Source: an uncultured Rhodobacter sp.
GTDB taxonomy: Bacteria; Pseudomonadota; Alphaproteobacteria; Rhodobacterales; Rhodobacteraceae
NCBI GenBank assembly: GCA_937901435.1
Contig: CALGTJ010000669.1
Span: forward strand, 1 to 14,012
Length of the DNA: 14,012 nucleotides
Direction: 5' to 3'
The notes under the pieces were generated by a model that was not told the DNA's origin, did no database searches, and saw nothing but the letters and a program-made list of their open reading frames with translations. Position 1 is the stretch's first letter; each line of letters opens with the position of its first letter. The position numbers and the translations under genes were made by a program. Shown here in pieces: positions 6,689 through 13,895 of the stretch.

Positions 6689-8419
6689 TCATACCGGCAG
6701 ACCCACGACAAACCGCGCGCCAAGTGGATCAGAGGTGACATCCGCGTCGGTTGGGCGAATATTCTCTGCCCAGATAACACCAGAGTGCGCCTCGACAATC
6801 TGCTTGGAAATCGACAGGCCAAGGCCAGAATTATTGCCAAACTGACCCTCGGGTCGTTGCGAGTAAAAGCGACTGAATATCTTGCTCAGCGCCTCTTCTG
6901 GAATGCCCGGACCAGTATCTTCGACAACGACCAGAACGCGGTTGTCACGGCGGCGCGCCCAGACCCGGATCGCATCACCCTCGTCACAGAAAGAGGTGGC
7001 GTTCGAAATAAGGTTGACAAAGACCTGCGCAAGGCGCCCCTCAAGACCGTGCACCATAATAGGTTCGGCAGGGAGGTCCGCAATAAATTCAACCCCCTTT
7101 TCCTGTGCTTCATTGCCCAGAAATTCGGTCAGGTTGCGTAGCATGGTCAGCAGATCGAACTGTTCTTCTTCTTCTTTAACCAGTTCGCTATCCAATCGCG
7201 AGGCGTTAGAGATATCGCTAACAAGCCGATCCAGACGCCGCACATCATGTTCAATCACCTCAAGCAACCGCTCGCGTTGATCGTCCCGTTTCGCGACGCG
7301 CATCGTACCAATCGCGGACCTGAGAGAGGCCAGCGGGTTTTTGATTTCGTGGGCCACGTCGGCGGCAAATTGTTCGTTGCTGTCCATCCTCTCGTAAAGC
7401 GCGCTGACCATTCCACGCAGCGCGCCTGAGAGACGGCCAATTTCATCCGGCCGACCGCTTAGATCCGGGATGCGGACACGGGCCGGGCTTTTCTTGCGTG
7501 ACTTGCTGTTCCCGCCAAACTCTGCGGCGGCGGCAAGATCGCTAAGCGGGTTGGCAATGGTGGACGCCAGAATAAGACTAAGCCCGATCGACACCAGAAT
7601 TGCGATGACGAACATCTGCAAAACCTGTTCGCGTTCGCTGCGCACAAGGTCGTCGATTTCGCCAGCCGGGCTGGACAGGGCGATGACACCAACAGCTTTG
7701 CTGCCTTGCATGATCGGCGCCGCGACAGAAAAGACAGACCCTTTTGCCGTCTGAATGCCACCAAGCACCTGTGTCTCGCCCTGCATGGAGGCGGGCAAGA
7801 GAACACTGATTTCCTTTTCCATGTCCACCGCAGCGGCAGGTTCAGGCTTGCTGGTGAAAATACGCGCCAAGGTTTCCCACAGCGTGTTCAGCATATCGGT
7901 CAGAATCGTATTTCGACCGCCCGGCTCCATATCTGGAATGGCATCAAGTGCAACGCGCGACTGACCCACGGTGCGGGCCACAAGCAGACCTGATTCATCA
8001 AAGACGAAAACCTCGACCCCAAGCGACAGATTGAGACCCGCGAGGGTCGATACCACGTCAATACCGTCGCCCGTGACAAAGTTTACCGGCGCCGTCGCAG
8101 GCAACTGCGCCTCGAACACATCGGCGACCAGATGCGCCTCTGCGATCAACCCAGCCTCGCGTTGTACCACAAGATTATCGCGCACCGGGTTCAGCCACAG
8201 TACGCCCGCCACCAGCACAATCAGGCCAAGCAGGTTGAAGGTGATGATCTTGCGCGCCAAAGGCGAGCGGTTGATCGAGATAAAGCCACGCCGTCGGCTC
8301 CGCGCCCACATGGCGGGGTCGGAGTCGCTTTGCGGCGTTTCCCAATCTTCGCCCAGGACAAGATCATTGTCCCGAACGGGCTTGGCCTCACGCATATCGA
8401 TTTCGGACGCGAGGGTCAT
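6689..8419 (-). CDS. chvG: Sensor histidine kinase ChvG
   Basis: Inner-membrane sensor kinase (576 aa), orthologous to ChvG/ExoS/BvrS, which in rhizobia and Brucella responds to acid and envelope stress and phosphorylates ChvI. Order: cytoplasmic N-terminus (about 1-56), membrane segment 1 (about 58-76), periplasmic sensor region (about 77-262), membrane segment 2 (about 269-290), HAMP with a basic insert, then the dimerisation helix with phospho-accepting His357 in DVAHEIKNPL. The ATPase domain shows the N-box (VNLISNATSF), G1 (EDTGPGIPE), the F-box (FSRFYSQRP) and G2 (GLGLSIS). The start ATG shares one base with the chvI stop (TAATG), indicating translational coupling. The length is close to that of known ChvG proteins. 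All catalytic boxes are intact. Confidence 0.95.
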   Translation of the reverse strand: MTLASEIDMREAKPVRDNDLVLGEDWETPQSDSDPAMWARSRRRGFISINRSPLARKIITFNLLGLIVLVAGVLWLNPVRDNLVVQREAGLIAEAHLVADVFEAQLPATAPVNFVTGDGIDVVSTLAGLNLSLGVEVFVFDESGLLVARTVGQSRVALDAIPDMEPGGRNTILTDMLNTLWETLARIFTSKPEPAAAVDMEKEISVLLPASMQGETQVLGGIQTAKGSVFSVAAPIMQGSKAVGVIALSSPAGEIDDLVRSEREQVLQMFVIAILVSIGLSLILASTIANPLSDLAAAAEFGGNSKSRKKSPARVRIPDLSGRPDEIGRLSGALRGMVSALYERMDSNEQFAADVAHEIKNPLASLRSAIGTMRVAKRDDQRERLLEVIEHDVRRLDRLVSDISNASRLDSELVKEEEEQFDLLTMLRNLTEFLGNEAQEKGVEFIADLPAEPIMVHGLEGRLAQVFVNLISNATSFCDEGDAIRVWARRRDNRVLVVVEDTGPGIPEEALSKIFSRFYSQRPEGQFGNNSGLGLSISKQIVEAHSGVIWAENIRPTDADVTSDPLGARFVVGLPV

Positions 8420-9120
8420 TATTCCTCGTTATATCTATATCCGATGCCATACAGCGTCTCGATTGCCGAAAATTCGTTATCGACAGACCGCATTTTTTTG
8501 CGAAGACGCTTGATGTGGCTGTCGATCGTACGGTCATCAACATAGACTTGGTCATCATAGGCGACATCCATCAACTGATCGCGACTTTTCACGAAACCGG
8601 GCCGCTGCGCAAGCGCCTGCAACAGCAGAAATTCCGTCACAGTCAGTGAAACATCCATGTTTTTCCACGACACAGAGTGACGCAAAGGATCCATCGACAA
8701 TTCACCACGCACCATGATTTTGCTGGCTTCCGTTTCGCCCACTTCACCAGTTTCGATGGCATCCTGACGCCGCAATAGGGCGCGGATCCGTTCGACCAGC
8801 AGGCGCTGTGAAAACGGTTCCTTGACGTAGTCATCAGCGCCCATACGCAGGCCCAGAACCTCGTCGATCTCATCGTCTTTAAAGGTCAGAAAAATCACCG
8901 GCATGGTGGTTTTCTGGCGCACGCGTTGCAACAGGTCCATCCCATCCATACGCGGCATTTTGATATCAAATACGGCCATATCCGGCAGACGCTTGTTGAA
9001 TGCATCCAGCGCCGCCTGACCGTCATTATAGGTTTCGACCTCAAAGCCTTCGGCCTCAAGTGTCATAGAAACGGACGTCAGGATATTCCTGTCGTCGTCG
9101 ACCAACGCAATCCTCGACAT
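8419..9120 (-). CDS. chvI: Response regulator ChvI (OmpR family)
   Basis: OmpR/PhoB-type response regulator (233 aa) paired with ChvG. The receiver has the acidic pocket (VDDD, 7-10), phospho-acceptor Asp52 ([10 protein letters not shown]) and Thr79. The expected lysine of the K-P-F motif is Glu101 (DDYVKEPFS), and the residue after Thr79 is Phe80; both are unusual. The C-terminal winged helix contains [13 protein letters not shown], a recognition-helix region [14 protein letters not shown], and a final [11 protein letters not shown] start at the ATG at 9120 because AAGGA lies 7 bases upstream and [10 protein letters not shown] matches the family. An in-frame ATG at 9174 would add 18 polar residues without support. 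The gene is first in the minus-strand operon and divergent from pckA, as in other alphaproteobacteria. Confidence 0.95.
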   Translation of the reverse strand: MSRIALVDDDRNILTSVSMTLEAEGFEVETYNDGQAALDAFNKRLPDMAVFDIKMPRMDGMDLLQRVRQKTTMPVIFLTFKDDEIDEVLGLRMGADDYVKEPFSQRLLVERIRALLRRQDAIETGEVGETEASKIMVRGELSMDPLRHSVSWKNMDVSLTVTEFLLLQALAQRPGFVKSRDQLMDVAYDDQVYVDDRTIDSHIKRLRKKMRSVDNEFSAIETLYGIGYRYNEE

Positions 9121-9166
9121 GGGGGATTCCTTATACTGCTCTGGTTGTTGCCTGTTTTTTTTCTTA

Positions 9167-9194
9167 CTATTCAAACTCCGGCCTTTGGAATCAA
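9167..9194 (-). promoter_or_regulatory. Possible chvI promoter
   Basis: On the minus strand TTGATT (9194-9189) and GAATAG (9172-9167) are separated by 16 bases, about 46 bases before the chvI start. It is a weak sigma-70-like pair judged by eye. Confidence 0.25.
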
Positions 9195-9324
9195 CTGCTA
9201 AGTGCGAATCACAGGCGCCTACCCCCGCATTGAGGCACGAAAAGTGGTAACCAATGGCTAATTTACCTCACTTTATGTCCTTAATGTTACAAATATCCCG
9301 ATCCAAAACAGGCGGATCGTGGAA

Positions 9325-9357
9325 TGGTTGCGCTAACCTTAATTTGGTTGCGCTAAC
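9325..9357. repeat. Tandem 13-base operator-like repeats upstream of pckA
   Basis: TGGTTGCGCTAAC occurs twice without mismatch (9325-9337 and 9345-9357), start-to-start 20 bases, which is about two helical turns and so puts both copies on the same DNA face. Each copy has a GCGC core flanked by partly symmetric GGTT / TAAC, reminiscent of LacI-family half-sites. The pair lies just upstream of the possible pckA -35 box, where an activator, or a repressor of the divergent promoter, could act. Confidence 0.6.
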
Positions 9358-9374
9358 TGTGCGGATGGGTCCTG

Positions 9375-9402
9375 TTCACTAGCAATTTCACCCTGTTATA
9401 CC
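9375..9402 (+). promoter_or_regulatory. Possible pckA promoter
   Basis: TTCACT (9375-9380) and TATACC (9397-9402; TTATAC from 9396) are 15-16 bases apart. The predicted transcription start would fall around 9408-9412, right at the base of the leader stem-loop. This is a by-eye match. Confidence 0.3.
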
Positions 9403-9410
9403 AAATCATC

Positions 9411-9428
9411 GGGCGGAGTGAGCCGCCC
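9411..9428 (+). other. Stem-loop in the pckA leader
   Basis: GGGCGG AGTGAG CCGCCC forms a perfect 6-bp all-GC stem with a 6-base loop, 63 bases before the pckA ATG. No T-run follows, so it does not look like a terminator. If the promoter just upstream is right, the hairpin would sit at the very 5' end of the mRNA and could protect it or be a binding site. Confidence 0.5.
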
Positions 9429-9491
9429 CACGGGCACAAAACCCTTAATACTGTCACACGTCGCACTGCAATTTTGGTGGAGGAAAACGAC

Positions 9492-11090
9492 ATGGAAACC
9501 GGACGGGTCAATCCGCAGCACCGCTTGGAAGATCAAGGCATCACGGGGCTGGGTCATGTCTATTACAACCTGATAGAGCCAGCCTTGGTTCAAAGCGCGA
9601 TTGAGCGTGGCGAAGGCACATTGGGCAAAGGCGGCACATTGCTTGTCGAAACCGGTAAGCACACCGGGCGCTCTCCAAAAGATAAATTTATCGTTAAAAC
9701 ACCGTCGGTCGAGCCCAACATTTGGTGGGAAAACAACGGCGCGATGGACCCAGAGGCCTTTGACCGCCTTCACGCCGATATGCTGGAACATATGAAGGGC
9801 CGCGATTATTTCGTGCAGGACCTTTATGCAGGGGCAGATCCTGCGCACCGTCTGGATGTGCGCCTTGTCAATGAGTTGGCGTGGCACAACCTGTTCATCC
9901 GCCACATGCTGCGCCGTCCCGCGCGCAACCAGTTGGATGATTATGTCCCGGAATTCACCATCCTGAACTGCCCGACCTTCAAGGCAGATCCAGAACGCCA
10001 CGGCTGTCGGTCCGAAACCGTAATCGCCGTACATATGGACAAGAAACTGATCCTGATCGGCGACAGTGAATATGCGGGTGAGAACAAGAAATCCGTCTTT
10101 TCACTGCTGAACTACATTCTGCCGGAAAAAGGAGTGATGCCGATGCATTGCTCTGCCAACCATGCGCCGGGCAATCCTGTGGATACGGCGATCTTCTTTG
10201 GCCTCAGCGGCACCGGCAAAACGACGCTGTCCGCTGACCCAAATCGCGTGCTGATCGGTGACGATGAACATGGCTGGTCGGATCGTGGCTCTTTCAACTT
10301 TGAGGGCGGGTGTTATGCCAAGACCATCAGCCTGAGCAAAGAGGCAGAACCAGAGATCTACGCAACCTGCGAAATGTTCGGCACGGTGATCGAGAATATG
10401 GTCCACGATCCAGAAACGCTGGAACTGGACTTTGAGGACGACAGCAAGACCGCCAACATGCGCTGCGCCTACCCGATGGAGTTCATCTCTAACGCGTCGA
10501 CAACGGCGTTGGGCGGACATCCAAAGAATATCATCATGCTCACCTGTGATGCGTATGGCGTGCTGCCCCCGATTGCACGGCTGACACCAGCGCAGGCAGA
10601 ATACCACTTCCTCTCTGGCTTCACCTCCAAGGCACCCGGCACGGAAATCGGCATCGTTGAACCAATCCCAACGTTTTCGACCTGCTTTGGCGCGCCGTTC
10701 ATGCCGCGTCGTCCAGAGGTCTATGGTGCCTTGCTGCGCAAGAAGATCGCAAAGCACGGCGCGACCTGCTGGCTGGTGAACACCGGCTGGACAGGCGGCG
10801 CCTTTGGAACCGGCTCGCGGATGCCGATCAAAGCCACCCGTGCCCTTCTTAGTGCGGCGCTGGACGGAACGCTGGCAGAGGTCGAGTTCCGCAAGGATCC
10901 TAACTTTGGGTTCGAGGTGCCTGTCAGCGTGCCCGGTGTCGCCACGATCCTTCTGGATCCGCGCCGCACATGGGACGATGCCGAGGCCTATGACATACAG
11001 GCCGCGAAACTGGTCAGCATGTTCGCCGCAAATTTCGAGCAGTATCTGGCCCAGATCGACGACGACGTAAAAGCGATCGCCATCGGATAG
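9492..11090 (+). CDS. pckA: Phosphoenolpyruvate carboxykinase (ATP)
   Basis: ATP-dependent PEP carboxykinase (532 aa), which converts oxaloacetate and ATP to phosphoenolpyruvate, CO2 and ADP, the entry step of gluconeogenesis. The P-loop GLSGTGKTT (237-245) is followed by the metal/nucleotide block IGDDEHGW and by [20 protein letters not shown] near the N-terminus and [15 protein letters not shown] (Arg443 onward) are also diagnostic of the ATP class. I start at the ATG at 9492 because GGAGG (9479-9483) lies 8 bases upstream. An in-frame TTG at 9474 overlaps that site and is rejected. The gene is divergent from chvI and has an unusually structured upstream region. Its neighbour mcd works in acetyl-CoA assimilation, which supplies C4 acids to this enzyme. 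Confidence 0.97.
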   Translation: METGRVNPQHRLEDQGITGLGHVYYNLIEPALVQSAIERGEGTLGKGGTLLVETGKHTGRSPKDKFIVKTPSVEPNIWWENNGAMDPEAFDRLHADMLEHMKGRDYFVQDLYAGADPAHRLDVRLVNELAWHNLFIRHMLRRPARNQLDDYVPEFTILNCPTFKADPERHGCRSETVIAVHMDKKLILIGDSEYAGENKKSVFSLLNYILPEKGVMPMHCSANHAPGNPVDTAIFFGLSGTGKTTLSADPNRVLIGDDEHGWSDRGSFNFEGGCYAKTISLSKEAEPEIYATCEMFGTVIENMVHDPETLELDFEDDSKTANMRCAYPMEFISNASTTALGGHPKNIIMLTCDAYGVLPPIARLTPAQAEYHFLSGFTSKAPGTEIGIVEPIPTFSTCFGAPFMPRRPEVYGALLRKKIAKHGATCWLVNTGWTGGAFGTGSRMPIKATRALLSAALDGTLAEVEFRKDPNFGFEVPVSVPGVATILLDPRRTWDDAEAYDIQAAKLVSMFAANFEQYLAQIDDDVKAIAIG

Positions 11091-11143
11091 ACACCCGTTT
11101 GGTTCCGTGCGGCACGATCCTGCACAGACGCATTCTGACGCTT

Positions 11144-11172
11144 CCAGCCTGACCGGGAAACGGTTAGGCTGG
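11144..11172 (+). terminator. Hairpin after pckA, abutting the next gene
   Basis: CCAGCCTGACCG / CGGTTAGGCTGG form a 12-bp stem (one G-U pair) with a GGAAA loop, 53 bases after the pckA stop. It lacks a clean T-tract (TAGTATGTTT follows). It is probably the pckA terminator. Its right arm ends 4 bases before the ATG at 11177 and covers the area where a ribosome site for that gene would lie. Confidence 0.5.
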
Positions 11173-11176
11173 TAGT

Positions 11177-11704
11177 ATGTTTGGCAAAATGAAATTCTGG
11201 ATAGCTTGCGGCTGCGTTTTGGCCGCGTCCCCCGTTTCTGCGAATATCGTCACTTTTGGCGCAGAATCCGCAGACTTCGGTGTCTATTGCGCCGTTGACG
11301 CCGATGTCGAGGTTCCCGCCGAGGGCACGATCTCTGGTGTTGTGAACCTTGTGACCGAACCGCCTCACTTTGAACGCCGAATAAATCTGGTGCCCGCCCA
11401 GATCGGGATCGGCTTTGGCGTCCATCTGATGGTCTCGCCGGACTATCAAGGCCAGATTGTCGTACAAACCATCCATCCCCCCATGGGACCAGAGGGCGTC
11501 ACCCACGAAAGCTGGGTCACCGAGGTAACAGAGGATCGGATGGCCCTGCATGGGTTCAGCTTTGAGTACGACTATGAAATGGTGCGCGGCGATTGGTCGA
11601 TTTCCGCCTCTGTCGATGGGCGTCTGATCTATCACGCGGACTTCATCGTGGTTGATCCCGCCACGGTTCCCCCCGTCGCCTGTACCGGGCAAATGCTAAG
11701 CTAG
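11177..11704 (+). CDS. Exported DUF3859-like protein
   Basis: A 175-aa protein with an N-terminal signal peptide (hydrophobic core about 7-18, likely cleavage after PVSA at residue 22), so it is probably periplasmic. A lipobox reading around Cys11 or Cys13 is poor. The mature part is rich in predicted beta strands. The block IHPPMGPEGVTHESW followed by a FEYDYEMVRGDWSISA stretch and a basic/polar return matches the pattern I recall for DUF3859 (from memory). Cys38 and Cys170 near the two ends could form a disulphide. The function is unknown. The start is uncertain: ATGs at 11177 and 11189 both leave a usable signal peptide, and neither has a good Shine-Dalgarno site because a stable hairpin lies immediately upstream. 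It lies between pckA and mcd on the same strand. Confidence 0.75.
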   Translation: MFGKMKFWIACGCVLAASPVSANIVTFGAESADFGVYCAVDADVEVPAEGTISGVVNLVTEPPHFERRINLVPAQIGIGFGVHLMVSPDYQGQIVVQTIHPPMGPEGVTHESWVTEVTEDRMALHGFSFEYDYEMVRGDWSISASVDGRLIYHADFIVVDPATVPPVACTGQMLS

Positions 11705-11770
11705 GGCAGTGCTGCACCTGCACGATGCTCTATGGTATGGCCCTATAGAACCCACCCGAAACTTCCGTCA

Positions 11771-11816
11771 CGCAATTTAAAATCGTTTTTTTGAAATTTA
11801 ACGTATTTTAATTGCG
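11771..11816. repeat. AT-rich inverted repeat upstream of mcd
   Basis: CGCAATTTAAAATCG (11771-11785) and CGTATTTTAATTGCG (11802-11816) are inverted copies apart from one shifted T/A, around a 16-base AT-rich centre that includes seven T's. It ends 53 bases before the mcd ATG. It could be an operator overlapping the mcd promoter or a terminator for the DUF3859 gene. The rest of 11705-11869 shows only the mcd ribosome site and no gene. Confidence 0.45.
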
Positions 11817-11869
11817 CTGCAACTGCGAAATGGGTAAACTACCGGAAACCAAAAGAGGGAGACCGCACA

Positions 11870-13552
11870 ATGGCACATGACGGACAGGACATGACCACCC
11901 AACTAGCCCTTTTGCCGGATCTTCTGGCGATCACGGCGCAGGCGATTGCCCCGGCCAATACCCTGCTGGACCGCGCGGTTACCATCGTAAAAGCCCATGT
12001 CAGCCTTGGCGGCAAGATTTCTGCCAACGCCTTGGAAGAGCATCAAACCGCCGTGCATGGCCTTGCCTGGCTCGCCACATATGTCGAATCCCTGCGTCAA
12101 ATGCAGGGCTGGGCCGAACGCCTAGAGGCAGACGGCAAATTCGGCGAGATCGAGCAGCTGATCCACCAGATCGCCTTTGGCGAATACCTATGGCAGATGT
12201 ATGGTGGCATCCCGATAAGCCAGAACGAAATAATCCGCCCGCAGGACATGGGCCTGACGCAGGATGACCAGCGCCTGCTGATGACCCCCGCCGTCATGTC
12301 GCTGACCCAGAACGGCAACACTCAGGCCGCGCGGATGCGTCTTGTGGAACTGATGCAATCCAACGACGGGCGCGCCACTGTCGGGGCCTCTGGTCTGGAC
12401 GACGAGTTGGAAATGATCCGCGACCAGTTCCGCCGTTTTGCCGATGAAAAAGTCGTGCCCTTCGCTCATGACTGGCACCTGAAGGACGAATTGATCCCGA
12501 TGGAAATCATCGAGGATCTGGCAGAAATGGGTGTCTTTGGCCTGACCATCCCCGAAGAATTCGGCGGGTTCGGCCTGTCCAAAGCCTCTATGGTCGTGGT
12601 CAGCGAGGAATTGTCGCGCGGATATGTTGGCGTCGGTTCTCTTGCTACGCGCTCTGAAATCGCGGCAGAGTTGATCCTCTGCGGTGGCACCGACGCGCAA
12701 AAGGAAAAATGGCTGCCGGGTCTGGCCTCTGGTGAGATCCTGCCCACGGCTGTTTTCACCGAACCCAACACCGGCAGCGACCTAGGCGCGCTGCGCACCC
12801 GCGCCGTGAAATCAGGTGATGACTACACCGTCACCGGCAACAAGACATGGATCACACACGCCGCACGCACCCATGTGATGACGCTGCTGGCCCGCACCGA
12901 TCCGGACACCACCGATTATCGCGGGCTGTCCATGTTTCTGGCCGAAAAGACCCCCGGCACGGATGAGGCCCCCTTTCCGACCGAGGGCATGACGGGTGGC
13001 GAAATCGAAGTGCTCGGCTATCGCGGGATGAAGGAATACGAACTGGCCTTTGATGGCTTTGCCGTCAAGGGCGAGAACCTGCTGGGCGGGGTCGAGGGTC
13101 AGGGGTTCAAGCAGTTGATGCAGACCTTTGAAAGTGCGCGCATCCAGACAGCCGCCCGCGCCATCGGTGTGGCGCAGAACGCGATGGAGGTCGGGATGCA
13201 ATATGCGGTGGATCGCAAGCAATTCGGTAAATCCCTGATCGCCTTCCCCCGCGTTGCCAGCAAGCTGGCGATGATGGCGGTAGAGATCATGGTCGCACGC
13301 CAGCTTACCTATTTCTCTGCCCGCGAAAAGGACGAGGATCGTCGTTGTGATCTAGAGGCTGGCATGGCCAAATTGCTGGGCGCGCGCGTCGCTTGGGCCA
13401 GTGCGGACAACGCCCTGCAAATCCACGGCGGCAACGGCTTTGCCCTAGAATACCAGATCAGCCGTATCCTGTGCGATGCCCGTATCCTGAATATCTTTGA
13501 AGGGGCCGCAGAAATTCAGGCGCAGGTCATCGCGCGGCGGTTGTTGGGGTAA
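11870..13552 (+). CDS. mcd: (2S)-methylsuccinyl-CoA dehydrogenase
   Basis: FAD enzyme (560 aa) of the acyl-CoA dehydrogenase family that oxidises (2S)-methylsuccinyl-CoA to mesaconyl-CoA in the ethylmalonyl-CoA pathway, with ETF as electron acceptor. Residues about 1-170 are an extra N-terminal domain, typical of Mcd and absent from ordinary acyl-CoA dehydrogenases of about 380-400 aa. The canonical fold starts near residue 176. It shows FTEPNTGSDLGALRTRA (FAD/substrate signature), YRGMKEYELAFDGF, ARAIGVAQNAMEVG, and the C-terminal block QIHGGNGFALEYQISR with IFEGAAEIQ, in which Glu544 is the expected catalytic base. The ATG has GAGGGAG 8 bases upstream. Placement beside pckA agrees with what I recall for Rhodobacter sphaeroides. 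A generic long acyl-CoA dehydrogenase is the alternative, but the N-terminal extension argues for Mcd. Confidence 0.87.
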   Translation: MAHDGQDMTTQLALLPDLLAITAQAIAPANTLLDRAVTIVKAHVSLGGKISANALEEHQTAVHGLAWLATYVESLRQMQGWAERLEADGKFGEIEQLIHQIAFGEYLWQMYGGIPISQNEIIRPQDMGLTQDDQRLLMTPAVMSLTQNGNTQAARMRLVELMQSNDGRATVGASGLDDELEMIRDQFRRFADEKVVPFAHDWHLKDELIPMEIIEDLAEMGVFGLTIPEEFGGFGLSKASMVVVSEELSRGYVGVGSLATRSEIAAELILCGGTDAQKEKWLPGLASGEILPTAVFTEPNTGSDLGALRTRAVKSGDDYTVTGNKTWITHAARTHVMTLLARTDPDTTDYRGLSMFLAEKTPGTDEAPFPTEGMTGGEIEVLGYRGMKEYELAFDGFAVKGENLLGGVEGQGFKQLMQTFESARIQTAARAIGVAQNAMEVGMQYAVDRKQFGKSLIAFPRVASKLAMMAVEIMVARQLTYFSAREKDEDRRCDLEAGMAKLLGARVAWASADNALQIHGGNGFALEYQISRILCDARILNIFEGAAEIQAQVIARRLLG

Positions 13553-13616
13553 GGGTGGGGGCAGGCATACGGCACACGTCCCCATCACACCAAATGCAGA
13601 GCGCGTCCAGAATTGT

Positions 13617-13895
13617 CTAGGTCCGGTCTTTGGCTTCCATATCCGGGGCGACGATCACACCGCGCTTCACCATGAAAGACCCGGTGATATATAGCTGCTT
13701 GGCGTAGAATTCCTGATCGTCTCCCATGGTGCTGTTCTTGTCATAATTGCGGTTCTTTACCTTTTCCTGCGTCGCGGCCCGCAGTTCGTAGCGATAGACA
13801 CCGTCGGCGATGCTGCGCCCGCGCAGCTGAAAGACCGGGCTGCCGCGTTCGGCATAGACATCAACGATATCGCCATCCGGCGTGGCCACGCGCAT
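13617..13895 (-). CDS. C-terminal part of a putative exported protein, possibly broken
   Basis: From the first ATG at 13895 this is 92 aa, but the same frame reads on as protein-like sequence upstream (TRLTYNSNSVWFDNWIGLSN lies in the translation before the ATG) until a TGA at 13980-13982. There is no ATG, GTG or TTG between, and no ribosome site at 13895. The visible protein has a compact beta-type pattern: VATPDGDIVDVYAERGSPVF, then ADGVYRYELRAAT, a polar loop, and YITGSFMVKRGVIVAP. From memory this resembles short secreted domains found in Rhodobacteraceae before tail-fibre-like repeat proteins. It converges on mcd with a 64-base gap and no clear hairpin. It is either the 3' end of a longer gene hit by a nonsense or frameshift change, or a gene with an unusual start. 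Function unknown. Confidence 0.5.
   Translation of the reverse strand: MRVATPDGDIVDVYAERGSPVFQLRGRSIADGVYRYELRAATQEKVKNRNYDKNSTMGDDQEFYAKQLYITGSFMVKRGVIVAPDMEAKDRT

Larger units (their letters stand above)
9121..9491. promoter_or_regulatory. Divergent chvI/pckA control region
   Basis: A 371-base gap without a convincing gene, AT-richer than its flanks, that must hold the promoters of chvI (leftward) and pckA (rightward). It contains a possible chvI promoter, a TGGTAACCA palindrome at 9246-9254, two 13-base direct repeats, a possible pckA promoter and a leader stem-loop, listed separately. LacI-family regulators (PckR in rhizobia, CceR in Rhodobacter) are known to control gluconeogenic genes such as pckA; which regulator binds here is not shown by the sequence. 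Confidence 0.7.

Noticed and set aside
9154..9163. T-run near the chvI start that could suggest a plus-strand terminator
   Set aside because: No plus-strand gene ends there and no GC-rich stem precedes it.
9121..9174. 18-residue N-terminal extension of ChvI from an upstream ATG
   Set aside because: The extension is polar and not family-like, while the ATG at 9120 has a good ribosome site and gives the standard N-terminus.
9396..10034. 212-aa minus-strand open frame over the pckA start and leader
   Set aside because: It is a codon-bias shadow of pckA with no ribosome site or recognisable motif.
10988..11692. 234-aa minus-strand open frame over the pckA end and the DUF3859 gene
   Set aside because: Its translation has no recognisable domain. 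The plus strand has a clear signal peptide and a family-like pattern, so this is an antisense shadow.
11705..11752. CTAGGGC ... GCCCTATAG imperfect inverted repeat after the DUF3859 gene
   Set aside because: The arms are imperfect and the loop is over 30 bases, which is too weak to call a terminator.
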